A DNA stretch of 54,596 bases from Candidatus Woesearchaeota archaeon (GCA_016180085.1 JACPBX010000006.1:1-54596); one strand, 5' to 3'. Positions 33,401 through 36,157 are shown, counted from the stretch's first letter. The notes: generated by a model from the sequence alone, not told the origin. A program made the numbers and translations.

Positions 33401-36048
33401 CCTGCAGGTTTGCGAATGAAAATCTCGTGTTTGCCGGCTGGGAGGCTTGCCAGGCTGCAAAGAGCTGGCTGCTGTCAGATGGCAGCGGCAACAAGACGGC
33501 AGTTGTGGAAGTAAGGGACTTGGCAGGCAACGTGAACAGGACCAATGACACTATTTTCCTGAACACTACGGGGGCAGGGCTCGACCTTACCCCGCCGGCA
33601 AGGCCGACTGTTGTGGACGACGGCACATACACAAACATAGACTCTGCGCTGCATGCAAAATGGAACGCTACTGATTACGAGAGCGACCTGCTGCACATAC
33701 CCCTGGAATGGGAATACAGGATAGCATTTGACGGCTTTGCCAGGCGCCTTAATGAGACGTGGCAGTACGCCGGAACAGCCACTGACGTTACCGTCTACAG
33801 CCTGAACCTCAGCAACAGCACCAACTACACGTTTGAGGTCAGGGCAATCAACACTGCCGGCATAAGGAGCGATAACGGCACTTCAGACGGAATTACAGTG
33901 GACATCTCGCTGCCAAGCGCGCCTGTTGTCACGAGCACCCATTCCCAGAGCGCGTGGAGCTCCAGCAACTCTGTCACGTTCAACTGGTCATCCAACGACA
34001 CGATTTCAGGCATCAGCTCATACAGCTACCTGCTTGACTCCAACGCCACAACCATTCCCGATAACGTGCCTGAGGCGGAAAACGAGCATACCACCCTTGC
34101 AAGCAGCTCTACCGACGGGAAATCAACAATCCTGAAGTTCAACAACACAGGCAACGCAACAGCAGTATTCGTTGAAGTGAAAAGCAACCTGTCAGCCAAT
34201 GACGTTGTCAGGGTTACAGTGCAGCTTGCTGAGGCGTCAACAAGCTCTCCTGACTCAATGGGCTTCAGGGCCTACGTGATAACAGCTGTTCCAACAGCAT
34301 TCAACATGACAGCAAGCAACATAAGCCTGATTGTGGACAGCAGCACAGATGTAAGCTTTGTCAGCTCGCTCCTTGACTCAACAAGCTACACTGCTGATGT
34401 GCCGATGAGCGCTGCCGTTACCGGCACAAGGTTCTTTGTGGCTGTTGCTGGCGACTTTACAGATGACAACAACAGGCACAACCTCCTGCTGGCAGCGTCA
34501 AACACGTCAATGGATGCATCAACGCAAAGCTACCAGTGCCGCGAATCTGACTCGGGCTGCAGCAATACGACAGCAACTGCTGATTATGGCATAAAGGTCG
34601 AAGTCCGCGATGTGAAGCAGGACAACGTGTGGGATAGGGCTTACACTGTTGGCGATGGGAGGATGCACTTCCACGCCAAGGCAAAGGATGGCGCAGGGAA
34701 CTGGGGCGAGACGGCCAATTACACAATCCTGGTTGACACTTCAGCCCCGTCAACGCCTCAGATGAACCAGTCACCCAAGTACACCAATACAAGCTCAGCG
34801 ACATTCAACTGGACTCAGAGCAATGACGCTGACTCTGGAGTTGACAACTACAGCCTGCAGGTTGACAACAATTCAGATTTCAGCAGCCCGGAGTTCTATG
34901 CCTGGGTCAACAACGTTACCAATTATACCGTGACAGGGCTTACCGCTGATGCAACTTACAACGCAAGGGTCCACTCGAGGAACCTTGCAGGAGTGAACAG
35001 CAGCTGGAGCAGCTCGGTGAGCACGGTCGTTGACACAACCGCTCCGAGCATCACGTTCAGCAAGCCCTCTTCAACAGGCGTTGTTGCCTCGCAGGACGTT
35101 GTCCTGGCAGTAAATACCAACGAAAAGGCAATCTGCACCTACAGCAAGTCCGGCACCGACCCGTACAGGAACTTCACATTCACGAACAGCACATACCATG
35201 AGACGAAAGTCAGCGCTGATACCGGTTCGAACAGCTTCTCTGTGCAGTGCAAGGATACCATCCTCAACACAGGAACTGCGACGCTCTCTTTCACGGTTAG
35301 CACTACTTCAACAGCATCGTCCATAACGCTGGGGAACTTGAACGTGTTCACGGCTGACGTGGTGAAGACGGACGTCATAGTGTGTCAGGTTTCCACGTCT
35401 CCTTGCCCGGCAGGTGATAAGATTGGCGAGCTTGGCTCGTCATCGTTCACTGTAAAGATTGACAATGCGCCTGTGGATGCCTCTGTGTTTGACAACGGCG
35501 CAGGGAACTACACGCTTGTGTTCAATGCGCCTGAAAGGAACGGCACTTACACGCTTGGTGTTGAGGTTGGCTCGGCATCGGCAACGAGCACCCTGAACGT
35601 GCAGGCCCTCCTGTTCACTGTGCAGTATGTGCAGTCAGGCATTACAAGCAACGCTGCCGACAGGCTCATCTACTTTGTGGCTGGAAACTTCACGCTTGGC
35701 TTGGCTACTGACAGCAAGAGCTCCTCGCAGCAGTCAACAGGCTCAGCCCTGAACCTGACCACTGATGCAAAGGAAGGCACAGCTTATATTTTCGTTACCA
35801 GGGTGGGAGGCAATGTCGAAAGGGTGGAAAGCCTGCTGAAGGACAGGTCGTTCCTTGACTCCATCAATCCGAGCTTTGGCTATGCAGTCGACCAGGACAC
35901 CTTTGTGGTCTTCACAGACCTTGAATACGATGACATAGCCCTTACAGGCAACAACACCCTGACAACAGGAAGGTACAACCTTATCATTGAGAACAAGGGC
36001 TTTGACTCAACGCTGAACAAGACGAAGCTTGAGGTGAGGGTGCAGTGA
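3463..36048 (+). CDS. Giant LamG/Ig-like surface adhesin (10,861 aa)
   Basis: One uninterrupted frame encodes a protein of over one megadalton. Residues 2-21 form a hydrophobic signal segment ending AYSAFA, followed by Ala-Val-Pro, which fits signal peptidase I. About 25 LamG-like jelly-roll modules fill residues 87-7390. Each opens with a YWKLDG or YWRFED box, has KFDGVNDYV and a W-Hxx-V core, and ends near FNGTIDEVAIYNRSLSASEI. Module ends lie near 4390, 5030, 5680, 6340, 7110, 7610, 8920, 9620, 10430, 11280, 11880 (divergent), 12620, 13610, 14330, 15660, 16360, 17080, 17820, 18300, 19670, 20690, 21630, 22590, 23500 and 25610. A beta-helix-like part and then Ig/FN3 modules follow. There is no C-terminal anchor. 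N-x-S/T glycosylation sites are extremely dense. LamG domains bind glycans, so attachment to cells or surfaces is likely. TTG 3463 is the only usable start codon; the upstream KKGK codons lack one. Confidence 0.9.
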   Translation: MRFVVAVAILAAALYAYSAFAAVPAATPAIVNANATTVNGAFIANASIARATDKLFTNANFGSENGTFEENSTFKWLKRTLYQPQNRSLVAYWKLDKFRQEFQPQDRSLVGYWKLDGNAEDSSSYGRHGTISGAIPNQSQDCKIDDCLLFDGVNDYVGLGYPWDNVIGSTSNITVSAWVKGTFKSNTDHWITSDHNSGGDSASLGMLVQNQKAFFIRYVSDGSGYAQAAGTTLLKNNTWYYITGTYNGTSVNVYVNGVLEGSVANNSGMFNSVTAASIGRPGAYTGAETHFNGTIDEFAVSTYLKSTAEILSDFKASPYYARDSSSYGNDGYNISGATFNNSQNCKIDDCLYFDGFGDHVNMSNLSYYAATIEFWFNVRRGHIQANGNGTTVMQIGNGSQRDIRLGETTGSLTNEILTILDGRGVEKRTGWTSTTDVIQANTWHHAAFAWNGTAYDIYFDGEKKNAAASTADGHTPLLLADMVVLGGAFTEGPNFFNGTLDEVAIYNYAKSAGEIYSDYYNSTYRAMIYKDAVGYWHFDRDTWLTDMSGQGNNGDLIGNANASNVSGIIGQALSFDNNDDFVVVRDAASLRLNGSYTLAAWAYLNTSDNNLIFGKHSTSGSIQGYVINVDTNNNFESYFWDNTGTQRGVVGSGVVSLKAWHHFVVTYNKSDMILYLDGQVYTSTVVPAGGRVPAIGTKDLWIGRDVNQNSNTFNGFIDEVAIYNRTLSASEIKQLYLRTWYDQTPQQFLLHPSYPDELSNNTGNTTLLLHFNDGTGTTAADSSPYGNSGTINGAFFTNDSISGSAVGFDGVNDNVTFSNSALFDQTGDFTHETWVKFTGNGVVGTTDVFFVKDVNSFFYIGRDRTVNRFFVCRHLVQCFAYSKTQPKNNTWYHVAMSRNNGLITLYINGVAENTTTDSTSVSGSATSYMAGFKDQQYMSGQLDEFKIVNRTLTAAEIASDYRKGAAGVFATSDGELPTTDPYSTGVRWQPGRFVENLSLTGNYANTTLYLRMDEGSGQNVSDISGYANPGILGANGNSGTDDPVWVNDSVGGLSLKFDGINDIVNIVGASTIKPPTIFTVEAWFKSNGTNEQGVVTTGATCGDSSGWHLNSNRFILYNGVSETSLSFISPRPVNQWNHIAATYDGANLRLYLNGVQDTSVAATGAIDYSGDGGSDNVRIGMDWCSSLSSPLNGTVDEVRILNRSLSASEVLSDYKKAAKGLGLLKNSYINYSASGNFNEREGTIDFWVKPEWNGNDGNHHYLFDTQTPDSLAVLYVADSSADTHDLAAYMSNGGLYRMRYRISNWLKGDWHHVAVTWNNYTSNTTLHIDGLQVNNSGTAFAIPSQTAFHLSTTANSFYANATFSEFRISRKTLTAQEINESFSKGRQLFSNEFLLNNSNFRKGDSFKVEYTAKDKENQTGASVNSSFITVVNTPPTKPTITLTPSAPQSIQSLTCTGSGSTDVDSGDQISYYYIFNKTGTMLQDWSTTGSYSCNATTSSCNPGDQIFCFAYAFDGTDNSTDNSTSVAIQNTFPELARGSGISVIAEQPQHEALYKNYSVIASPNALFDAADPDNLHKNNLTYYYTWYKNGKLLPTKTSTSANEVLYMPFEEGEGSIVHDQSGKGNDGVLNYPDSSGNASAVWTTGRFGRALKFDGVDDNVTVPDSSSLDIGTSDFTVEVWVKREAVGGGRHIIDKRDPSSPYTGYTLYLSNDNTLAFQVNGNALNEKTVSIPNIRDGAWHNIVVSVDRDSSTGGKFYYDGIPVGVTDFSGQQGSISNTRPFVIGDTFIDGGTDNWNGTIDEVHIYDKALTADEVLRNYRSGAHGIEYWNYRKGDDVEAAIAAADSSLISFWGFDEGSGSATAYDITNRNNGTLTNMNNTGNATSGWTADAVRGASALRFDGNNDYVNTFDFGDQFDSGVTWCAWVKPLDTTSEKYYINAMASGDNEAFTLGQTAANSYRFRWRAGGTSTDATSTTTVSSEWRHLCGTWDSATLSLYVNGVSESRVALSGNTNTPTTNIRIGIRGTDTGGHNGLIDEVAIFNRSLSAQTIRYIYQNGLQKFSTQRQIMDNAQGDFQKGYSQVLNTTNQSGNVTLKLAHANIDSLKNTTGYWQLEGNGNDASGYGNTGTLTNPPVNTTGRVGWALKFDGVDDYVDIGDSNSLDASAALTVSGWFRIASACTSIEGLITKWDYQTQGTWVMETRGNGWGSGCGLLAGIADALTDAGANTGFINAPSLSQNTWFHAAFVYSGSGSANADRLKLYINGAEQTLTFSGTIPSSLTNSAATVKIGRWGGTLGRYLNGTIDEVIIVNRSLNSSEIRELYELGLYSGNLTSEIKDNRKFFSNESVLRWNEGGSKGVGNAGGNNPYSVAASYGEELEPDSNSTVLLMHFNNNETPNITDATGKTGGGARNGGLNCSATNGPDGVWGKFYHACSFDGVNDYVSAPDSDIFTFANRSFSVEAWVNPTSIDAYDMVVGHWNNDANREWLFRFGASSDFELRIFDESLLGTRGRDTTATIPTGVWTHVAATYDSSVSDPNAAIRIYINGIRADTTDISLGDFAGMENLNGNLEIGSVTGDTTRNFTGTIDELAIYNRSLSASEVMAHYLQGAQNITFQVRTGDTKGVIYFEDFDRWANGTKVNNLTGWVASDSSTTRTEIVDGALKFADATTAAGPDTNFTGLQNLTDFTIEFKLRINGTPSADTNILQVNNGTMNAGVNIIALTSGVWAGTNSQSLGVSYSTNRWYSFRIDVNGSASVPSYDVYIDGVLAKAAVAIGNNATTFRYITLAGDTSPVMETIIDDIRITAQPSKVDTTQPFVDWSEWSGPDYTHSIEGSRSAANGAMVLGLDFSEMQGNKTYDETANLNNGTISGADWTFKGKHGSALVFDGTDDVVRITDSSTLNITSNFSLELWFNVRNLSGDVTVISKEPGQGGWHCGVRSGSINVFCQIRDTAGTKIIPNMTTTPTLNEWHHLAFVYDYADKRGTLYLDGILRSTHRDTAIDNALINTSNMVTIGCREASGGVCTSTSPFNGTIDSVAIYNRSLTSAEIWQHARDRFTNASGEIIGDTNRFVQYKATLETEDTNSSPTLRDVWIEPAIAPKDIGVFKSQKQANYRSTILNSPAGQSNLTNIGVNGNNSYTTDTTPQFNFTEGQDPDFNYFNGTVDEGGPVAYWSFDAREQNATHVYDLGKDKNHGRMTNGVVCNVTSAKSGTACSFDVVDDYVNVTDSDNLDFGAGDFTMMAWANPVGATGGVDKTVLWKANDGTPDYNGYYMIFRSGNVLCGIDGTGAGNSIEIIDLINHLGGGWVHIACSVTGGSSAVTRLYVNGVLVNTSASTNIGSVSNANSLKIGVGRNGVEAYFNGTIDELSLWNRSLSASDIKSIYERDKTRFELVVANNTGFGKEYVEYSRLGVSNFSQPRDFSPSTVEDDPYTLFVEHFESLDKIRDNGGTVIGNVTIRDGKFGNGADLMGKENSGDNGIGILNYSAVGNFEAGIGSIEFWVRPQWNSNDDINHFFFESASGNYWMRKSFDNELQAGLPGYNTKYNLGSAWTAGQWHHVAVSWSNMTGIASLFLDGARVNITTTGVGSSSQLSFIVGSTSDKRFFANSTLDEFRISSIARTEFNLMNQSTYTLTSTEALSNGTKYWRVRTVDADDDRSEPGEEAISPWSQYFILNIDPTAPSIVFNSPQTPGDGSVTSGTANSVTINATVTDTFFDVCRLELYNSTNASRTNTTMTETAAGGDSTYCTATFATNDGLSYYYRVFANDTTGITTVSSQRSFRENAPANFSPYGLGSARNVSLNASRIDPATGQPQSLIPGTNTPSTSLYKLSQLVGFAENFSDADRDFEANSTFKWYRRTEAARKGLVGYWKLDGNANDSSGQGNHGNISGATPNQSQNCRIDDCLYFDGNDAVNITDRDSLDMGTGDVTIEFWINAHNWSNEQYLVNKLAGSGASDYGYGFQLVNGKLYLFVGQNTGAQDTSTTGISFVNDTWYHVVGVIEYNKAGTIYVNGVNYTDSSDAITSWSDLSNSNNLVIGRRAWASSFFFNGSIDEVAIYSYAKSAADIKADYDNSPYKAMIYRDALAYLHFDRDSWLSDASGSGNSGNMLNSGGNATNVTGVIGQALDFDGVDDSVEISNEAKFDFERTDNFSISFWMKRSNLDDSDGNNQFILGKQQALSSWRGYSLALSDSTPDVLVFTLGNTADTNSLEVQANRSLSYNDLNWHHIVVTYSGNSSANGVKIYVDGKTGLQRNVFDTLSGTTLNNVPLKIGNIADRANGHFNGSIDELAIYNRTLNESEVKQLYLRTWYDHSPQQFLLHPSYPEELSNNTGNTTLLLHFNDGTGTTAADSSPYGNSGNVSGAFFTNDSISGSALSFDGTNDYVNVSEKGTTFGMSDGTFSAWVKFANPDGNTETVASMSRDNVGADNRWALQNGSGIQLFWDVNNADISVNSDIAPKANRWYYVAYTFGSGGLKLYVDGQLKASNANTDGWDDVPASDRNPLTLGRDFDGSTNGRQWFEGVMDEVKIVNRSLSAAEIAADYRKGAAGVFASSDGEAPTADPYSTGARWQPGRFVENLSADSPGSSGNVSLYLRFDEGSGTTANDLSNYNNDGTVSGAAWVNDSAGGYALKFDGVNDDVRVANSATINFTSTITAEAWIKKDTVDADISADTIISKNDVVEFELNGGMPVCSIYTSPTSTASKTTTNLSVNRWYHIACTYDGANINVYVDGALLNQTAKTGTLQQKANPITIGEHANGDGVNSFNGTIDELRIINRSLTAAEVLADYRKAAKGLGLLKNSYINYSAAGNFNEREGTVEFWVKPEWDATTIANTYRFFDTTAATELLISKQGTSNDILIFVDTVQRLRYPAGTWLMGAWHHVAVTWNNYTSNMTLHIDGAQVNNSNAAFKIDSGGGFVLGANGIATDDYCNCTLSEFRISRKALSAQEINESFSKSRQYFSNEIFLNNSNFNKWDSFKLGYSVGDGFELSPEINSSSYLTVNNSQPSEPSVTDFGREGIYGTAESVAANRASSVTPLNATTMTAINITWNSAADNDTNDVINYTVLINNTRVCDTTELSCNTTQLPSWNGAAAFYIFNVTAFDQEWNSTTTTYAFMFDNTTPTMSVIATTDANNSFINRTWSFINLSVTEGSVDRLILNITGPSFAGTGGNGAAGSGRNISLWDKDLVGMWHFEESNGSTTANDSSGFGNHGTVTNVNSSNASVISGFNASGRLGRGMSFDGLNDYVNVSSATASLNITSSVTVEAWTRMGNQSDNAGIVGKGGVGGAAPIGPFSLWRFASDGVIFFEVGNGTARNTDANFQPTNGVWTHIVGVYNTTHTMLYKDGALVSGPNAIAFASLLSSTGSTHDLLIGRGINVDLEFNGTIDEVKMWRRALSAEEISAEYNRTASNYLVSRIASGAAAHTFSLNMTNLTNGNYSYFVWVNDSSGAVAATTATVANSGVGQREFKVDLIPPAISLIANTPANQSVLSTSYIFINTSENDAGNDHNELSAFIDFNNSLVGYWRFEDDGDTNASDFTSNNNNGTLVGFGCTSLNCNLGSGWTSAGKRGKAIMFDGANDYVSTSTSFDPLGANNYTVALWFNMNVSNSGRLFSQGNNSAGVTDKVIFSTDIDNVDYQYKNASNGNAFEGNPSTRGSTSLQAGRWYHLAVTKSGASFTAYINGNVDLATKTLRTGDQLITNTQTFGAQIMSSVSAFFNGSIDEVQIWNRALSTTEINASYSAGAYRLSRNFTGLNDGNYSYRAYVVDAAGSMNVTENRSFTVDTTAPSISFIATTDANASFLNRSYTIVNVSTTETSEHSVFVDFNRSLVGYWRFEDDGDTNASDFTSNNNNGTLIGFGCTTADCNLTGGAAGVASGFVSSGKRGKAMALDGVDDYVNISNVGSDVYTISFWMKPAVTIASSSSIMGVMRIESPFPTALFSGDYTGGLADETLGLHKGESGNKKTTAIVSYTFNAGTWYYIAIAWNSGASRYDFYVNGAAQTVSSGDTGHVALMKANDTQIGLSSSGSTAFFNGSFDEVMIWNRILNESEINASYQAGTYRYTKNFTGLNDGNYSYYAAVVDSAGTLVQTVNRTVHVDTVPPAISFIANTPANQSVLSTSYIFINTSENDAGNDHNELSAFIDFNSSLVGYWRFEDDGDTNATDFTRNNNNGSLFGFGCTSLNCNLTGGAAGVASGWTSAGKRGKAMAFDGVDDAINVSDSNSLDVNGSSMTGEAWVYFNSLLPSSSTWGIFVKNDVSDSGYQFNVKDINGGGTYPSVVMGTGAEAEVSSSTLLSANRWYHLAFTYNLTNITIFVDGVQTNTSSVNVPRSIPATTALLRIGRRGLAWNGSLDEVKIWSRALSPAEINASYQAGAYRLFRNFTGLNDGNYSYRAYVVDAAGNMNVTDNRTFAVDTVAPAIAYIEPTVANNTFVNKSWTVINTSVSESGESSAFINFNNSLVGYWRFEDDGDTNASDFTSNNNNGTLVGFGCTTADCNLTGGAGGVASGWTSAGKRGKALAFDGVGDYVNVSHSSSLSLNSVTIEAWILPNVVATAEILCKSVSDTNENYRLTQAGTTVYWDYGDGSTYAQSVSNSLPTANRWYHIAVTASAGSAGRIFIDGVEASYSNQAVAPSPLLTNTEAIDIGGCRYLSRYFNGTIDEAQIWNRALDAQEIKASFQAGQYRLFRNFSGLSDTNYSFNVTVVDWAGNLFTNETRLVVVDTTLPLISFGLGSDANGTSLARNYIHLNVTVDELNPRNLTAFLFSGATISASQNVSANKTSSFNNVTFLSVADGYYNVSVSVRDLADNVNSTPANRSFTVDTTQPLIDNGTGINAPGFRNVNWAFLNYSFTEVNNDTVYIRNGSGGVVTNTTPGQNASYFWFNFTSLDNANYTFSGWINDTAGRVNFTTNTSIVVDTVFPTVDFGLGSDVNGSSVARNYIHLNITVTELYGHNLTVSLFSGTTLAALQNVSVNTTPKFNNVTFLSVSDGYYNITIKVKDMANNTNTSVSRSITVDTTPPVISYAAPSFANASFVNVSWIFLNFSFIEVNNGTLMIRNGSTNWTNVNASSGYFFYNFSPRADGNYTFFGWMNDSAGNVAQTVNRTIVVDTVGPIVTYDSTSFANATYHKLVTINVTANDTANDHNELSAFVDFNSSLIAYYRFEDEGDTNASDFTSYNNNGTLVNFGCTTLNCNLTGGAGGTGSGWTSGGKRGRALVFDGETTLINITDTTNSPLDITSTITLEAWVKPATPPAGGNNEIISKPHTAFSSPYFMYNLDLGNVNNPRMDITIGGIRQECTAASANMGIGTWAHLVGTYNGTHVAMYVNGVLNNTCAITGTIDTNNMPLFIGGSANSGAESLFFNGTIDEVKVWNRSLSAQEINASFNAGRYRLITNITNVDGKYADGNFSYYAAVVDAAGNVNRTETRLIVLDNTVPVLNVTRLAYTNMSGCAYQSSNTSSSATIYFSSLLGSNGVEECGGQEVTLEVIFYDLYRNSLAGNLTFGEVPSNRTATNPTRIAYTIETGSGNATAALYANDTANNSATSTVTFRLDANDTLTTDNSTVSTLWVITNVTVNLTAVDRGGTSSSGANRTLWCTYTAGTAPCTPAIEIVNPVSFSLPLNCSTDSSCTIRVRYYSMDNVSNNESGGANGGQIRESNTVNIATGGTDVQDSLVNNSAIMNGSFVRTSNITNSTVNYCRVTGSLITRSTLFRGDQQLYVRNCSISDSVVIDSNLTAAIVEKRSYIDPSIVVDSIISNSSIRNSTVYYSRVENSTFCGNFSVWTAAILNNTLIDGRITFNSTNYFGPMALSSICGGVASSPVGSLAASPSAVKDGDNVTFTYTGSAVGYTVTISTGDLFALDNTSKTGITLNDNGNFPDAVANDAVYSANYSISLNNNQSDGNKTVVAQVSDNLGNNWTVRTNVTLDNTAPSAAIVINGNNLNTTSTTVTLNVTVSDATTPVMDCRFANEDRTFGSYEPCPITKVWVLSSGNGVKTVVVQARDSAGNVNDTNDTISLLGTGTVIVSPQSNEIIRGSKLVIVSAPDNAVWVTFNITNASNSAHTWNLAGTANAITNDTNPADGFSQAWTTTATAFANESRFNLTVISYDASGNQLSNDTKTNIEVDNAPPTVTLDVPNANGLYHAVVAVNASASSDTSKVRFEYRRGSGDWTVIGEAVTPPFRIDWDTSGLADAANYEVRANATDDAGNSANVSNANFEVDNTAPVVTINNPTAGTTISGTFNITFTILGTIHGVQVQFDGGSWANTDANTYHSWDTTAYIDAVHSIRIRANDSVNNTGYSDLRIVNVNNGGAPVILLEPLSNGYKSGSVDITVSGPGTTFNVTFNISNSTGFFNTTGNISAVSLDNVSSDGWSAIWDTTRFAEDGVYTVTVRAYTAANALLGSDSAINIEVDNRIPANVTTINVSDYPTDNDGSLVINWTSSTAPDLDHYNLYRSQTRGFNISTGSLLKSVAGNVTTDNVPAGSWYYKVTSVDNVGRESNASPEANTTVDLVGPTGSMDINATYVRGNDTLKFVYTGSGTGFTVVVNASEMQQLDAKVMHGFETLWQTSNNNSLNITLNNTAQAGSFSNRLVTNSSGALGQNITVNLSAASVVNLTKFNRLLLWVQANTTGNLLNLTFGNSSYTETGNFTVSISAANTWEQKIFDLSAVPQPNRTAIWYVMFNVTTSTPFTMLLDDLKASNQLSLVDNGASGDEVASDAKYTALYNITGDSVADGTKTVKALVDDGAGNFLAPQDTVTVDNTPPNGTVLINEGDTFTISRTVTLNLTFVDATSGVKDCRFSNTEPVASSYEGCQVLKVWTTTTGGGTKTVYFEVRDNAGNTNVSIDTIVLDVTVPIMIITFPLPDDVVNGTVNVTFSGAESTQPQISFDGSNWTNTTAVNFHLWNTNTGNVSDGVHSIRVRDTDPAGNIGYSESVLVTVDNIPGVVTFVQPTGGQILTGNVTVIAVAPDNTVNITFWIFNSTASRSIYVYNDTVVADGWNFTLNTALYDDGLWELFANATDSFGRVFDTASVPSLRFDNAVPTATLVTPPNGITVRGTVMINVTASSDVKQAFFEYSNDSGTNWHPIGIDFSQVGGWTFAWFTAALNDASTYRVRANVTDHVGLSAVAQNSADFTIDNTPPTVNITTPVPGSYVSGIVRINFTGNETLSSELRIDGNEWTNVTNSTSFAWNTAAYNDGTHTIQARNNDTVGNSGLSSIVSVIVDNSRPVVTITSPASNTTIRGNVTVLTIAPPDTTRLDFYVDNNTGSGWILRSSDTNKDDGWSFVWNTGLDCANECAGVRLRVNSTDAAGLISNFTVSNLEIDNVGPTVTLLSPADSTTVRGVIIASAASSSDTAQVVFEYSPDSGTTWYTIGTDPSSAGGWNITWDTRQVADASTYRVRANATDNAGLSGTAQNSADFTINNVEAATTIISPRAGSIIGGNFTVTAVAPDTAFFVQFKVFNGSGNFSFNGSLGFTNDSTPADGWSAKWNTTAFADGLYNLSAASYDVNGNYISNGTELDIRVDNTAPAAVTLTALPTFSNRNIIALNWSQSASSDVAWYNVYRSNNVSFALSSGALLKNVSSNSTVDVVLDGQWFYKVTAVDIAGRESAASNEVNATIITGAPPSELYGTLTVNDTIVNNGSSVLFAFFGSATNLNVTINQSEMGKLDNTSGSLQLNDSGINGDLVVDDATYSGIYAISMLNNISDGVKQLIAEVNDSAGNIFRPAVNITLDNTRPNVSVSVNDNVLVSIYRVVNVKVSANDTFGIGSCRYANEDRAFGEWESCVSSKVWQLSTSSGNKTVVVQAMDRAGNVQEANDTIELKLPIPLGPLTVTPVIVKNGDNITFYYDSATAGLTAVINITELARLDNTSTQQLVLHDDGAWPDSVSIDGIYTANYSIGLNNNESDGPKRITATVNDSEGNYFRPAVNITLDNTKPNATISIFGTSPAGFTNVSGEYTSSRAVTLVIAFNDTAGGTATASTGGVDSCRFANENLVFAGWEACQAAKSWLLSDGSGNKTAVVEVRDLAGNVNRTNDTIFLNTTGAGLDLTPPARPTVVDDGTYTNIDSALHAKWNATDYESDLLHIPLEWEYRIAFDGFARRLNETWQYAGTATDVTVYSLNLSNSTNYTFEVRAINTAGIRSDNGTSDGITVDISLPSAPVVTSTHSQSAWSSSNSVTFNWSSNDTISGISSYSYLLDSNATTIPDNVPEAENEHTTLASSSTDGKSTILKFNNTGNATAVFVEVKSNLSANDVVRVTVQLAEASTSSPDSMGFRAYVITAVPTAFNMTASNISLIVDSSTDVSFVSSLLDSTSYTADVPMSAAVTGTRFFVAVAGDFTDDNNRHNLLLAASNTSMDASTQSYQCRESDSGCSNTTATADYGIKVEVRDVKQDNVWDRAYTVGDGRMHFHAKAKDGAGNWGETANYTILVDTSAPSTPQMNQSPKYTNTSSATFNWTQSNDADSGVDNYSLQVDNNSDFSSPEFYAWVNNVTNYTVTGLTADATYNARVHSRNLAGVNSSWSSSVSTVVDTTAPSITFSKPSSTGVVASQDVVLAVNTNEKAICTYSKSGTDPYRNFTFTNSTYHETKVSADTGSNSFSVQCKDTILNTGTATLSFTVSTTSTASSITLGNLNVFTADVVKTDVIVCQVSTSPCPAGDKIGELGSSSFTVKIDNAPVDASVFDNGAGNYTLVFNAPERNGTYTLGVEVGSASATSTLNVQALLFTVQYVQSGITSNAADRLIYFVAGNFTLGLATDSKSSSQQSTGSALNLTTDAKEGTAYIFVTRVGGNVERVESLLKDRSFLDSINPSFGYAVDQDTFVVFTDLEYDDIALTGNNTLTTGRYNLIIENKGFDSTLNKTKLEVRVQ
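3727..7750 (+). repeat. Segmental duplication inside the giant gene, copy 1
   Basis: Six modules in the order: YWKLDGN start, RAMIYKDAVGYWHFDRD, LRTWYDQTPQQFLLHPSY, RKGAAGVFATSDGE, AAKGLGLLKNSYINYS and QEINESFSKGRQLFSNE. The same landmarks occur in the same order in copy 2 at 15045-18450. Copy 1 has one module more (about 4400-5030). Confidence 0.85.
15045..18450 (+). repeat. Segmental duplication inside the giant gene, copy 2
   Basis: Five modules carry the landmarks of copy 1: YWKLDGN, KAMIYRDALAYLHFDRD, LRTWYDHSPQQFLLHPSY, RKGAAGVFASSDGE, AAKGLGLLKNSYINYS and QEINESFSKSRQYFSNE. The first module joins a start like copy 1's module 1 to an end like its module 2, which suggests recombination lost or gained one module. 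The landmarks are nearly identical while the cores between them are not. Confidence 0.85.
19890..20120 (+). repeat. EDDGDTNASDF repeat, copy a, with preceding Ig edge
   Basis: DNA encoding NQSVLSTSYIFINTSENDAG, then YWRFEDDGDTNASDFTSNNN and FGCTSLNCNL. The string TTTGAGGACGATGGGGATAC is shared exactly with copies b and d. The preceding Ig edge is shared with copy c. Confidence 0.85.
20932..21045 (+). repeat. EDDGDTNASDF repeat, copy b
   Basis: Nearly the same 110 bases as copies a and d, encoding YWRFEDDGDTNASDFTSNNN and then FGCTTADCNL, at the start of the LamG module ending near 21630. The Ig edge before it differs from copy a, so the repeat block itself is the shared unit. Confidence 0.85.
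21770..22003 (+). repeat. EDDGDTNASDF repeat, copy c, with preceding Ig edge
   Basis: Shares the Ig edge NQSVLSTSYIFINTSENDAG and the YWRFEDDGDTNA block with copy a, about 1.87 kb away. It is more diverged at third positions and carries DFTRNNNNGS. Confidence 0.82.
22815..22940 (+). repeat. EDDGDTNASDF repeat, copy d
   Basis: Matches copies a and b in the core string and encodes FGCTTADCNLTGG like copy b. The LamG core that follows is unrelated to those of the other copies at DNA level. Confidence 0.85.
24895..25025 (+). repeat. EDDGDTNASDF repeat, copy e (diverged)
   Basis: Encodes YYRFEDEGDTNASDFTSYNN and FGCTTLNCNLTGG at the last LamG module. It has the same order of landmarks but many synonymous changes, so it is an older copy. 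Confidence 0.8.
26440..26880 (+). other. Beta-helix-like Asn/Ser-rich stretch in the giant protein
   Basis: Residues about 7660-7806 read as short repeats such as DSLVNNSAIMNGSFVRTSNI, ISDSVVIDSNL and VDSIISNSSIRNSTVYYSRV. The spacing of aliphatic residues and N-S/T pairs every five to ten residues resembles a right-handed beta-helix or pentapeptide-like coil. It separates the LamG half from the Ig/FN3 half. The structure is inferred from pattern only. Confidence 0.5.
26905..36045 (+). other. Ig-like, FN3-like and X-domain array at the giant protein's C terminus
   Basis: Residues about 7815-10861 hold no LamG motifs. Four modules of one type start near 26905, 28978, 32325 and 32930 (KDGDNVTFTYTGS, then LDNTSKTG and LNDNGNFPDAVANDAVYS, and analogues). 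Between them are Ig-like domains of the VDNTPPTV and TGNVTV types and FN3-like domains (YNVYRSNNVSF, with WFYKVTAVDIAGRESAAS). Two further FN3-like units follow at about 33900 and 34750. The last 200 residues (FTVQYVQSG to LEVRVQ) form a final domain with no membrane segment. Codon use here matches the neighbouring genes (AGG for Arg). Confidence 0.7.
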
Positions 36049-36157
36049 GGGCGGCCTTACCGGTTTCATCGATTTTGACTTATGGTGAATTGACTTGTGG
36101 TAAAGATGCGTATGCGCAAGGAAAAGAAACAGCTCAGACCGGGATTGTTCAGATTGT

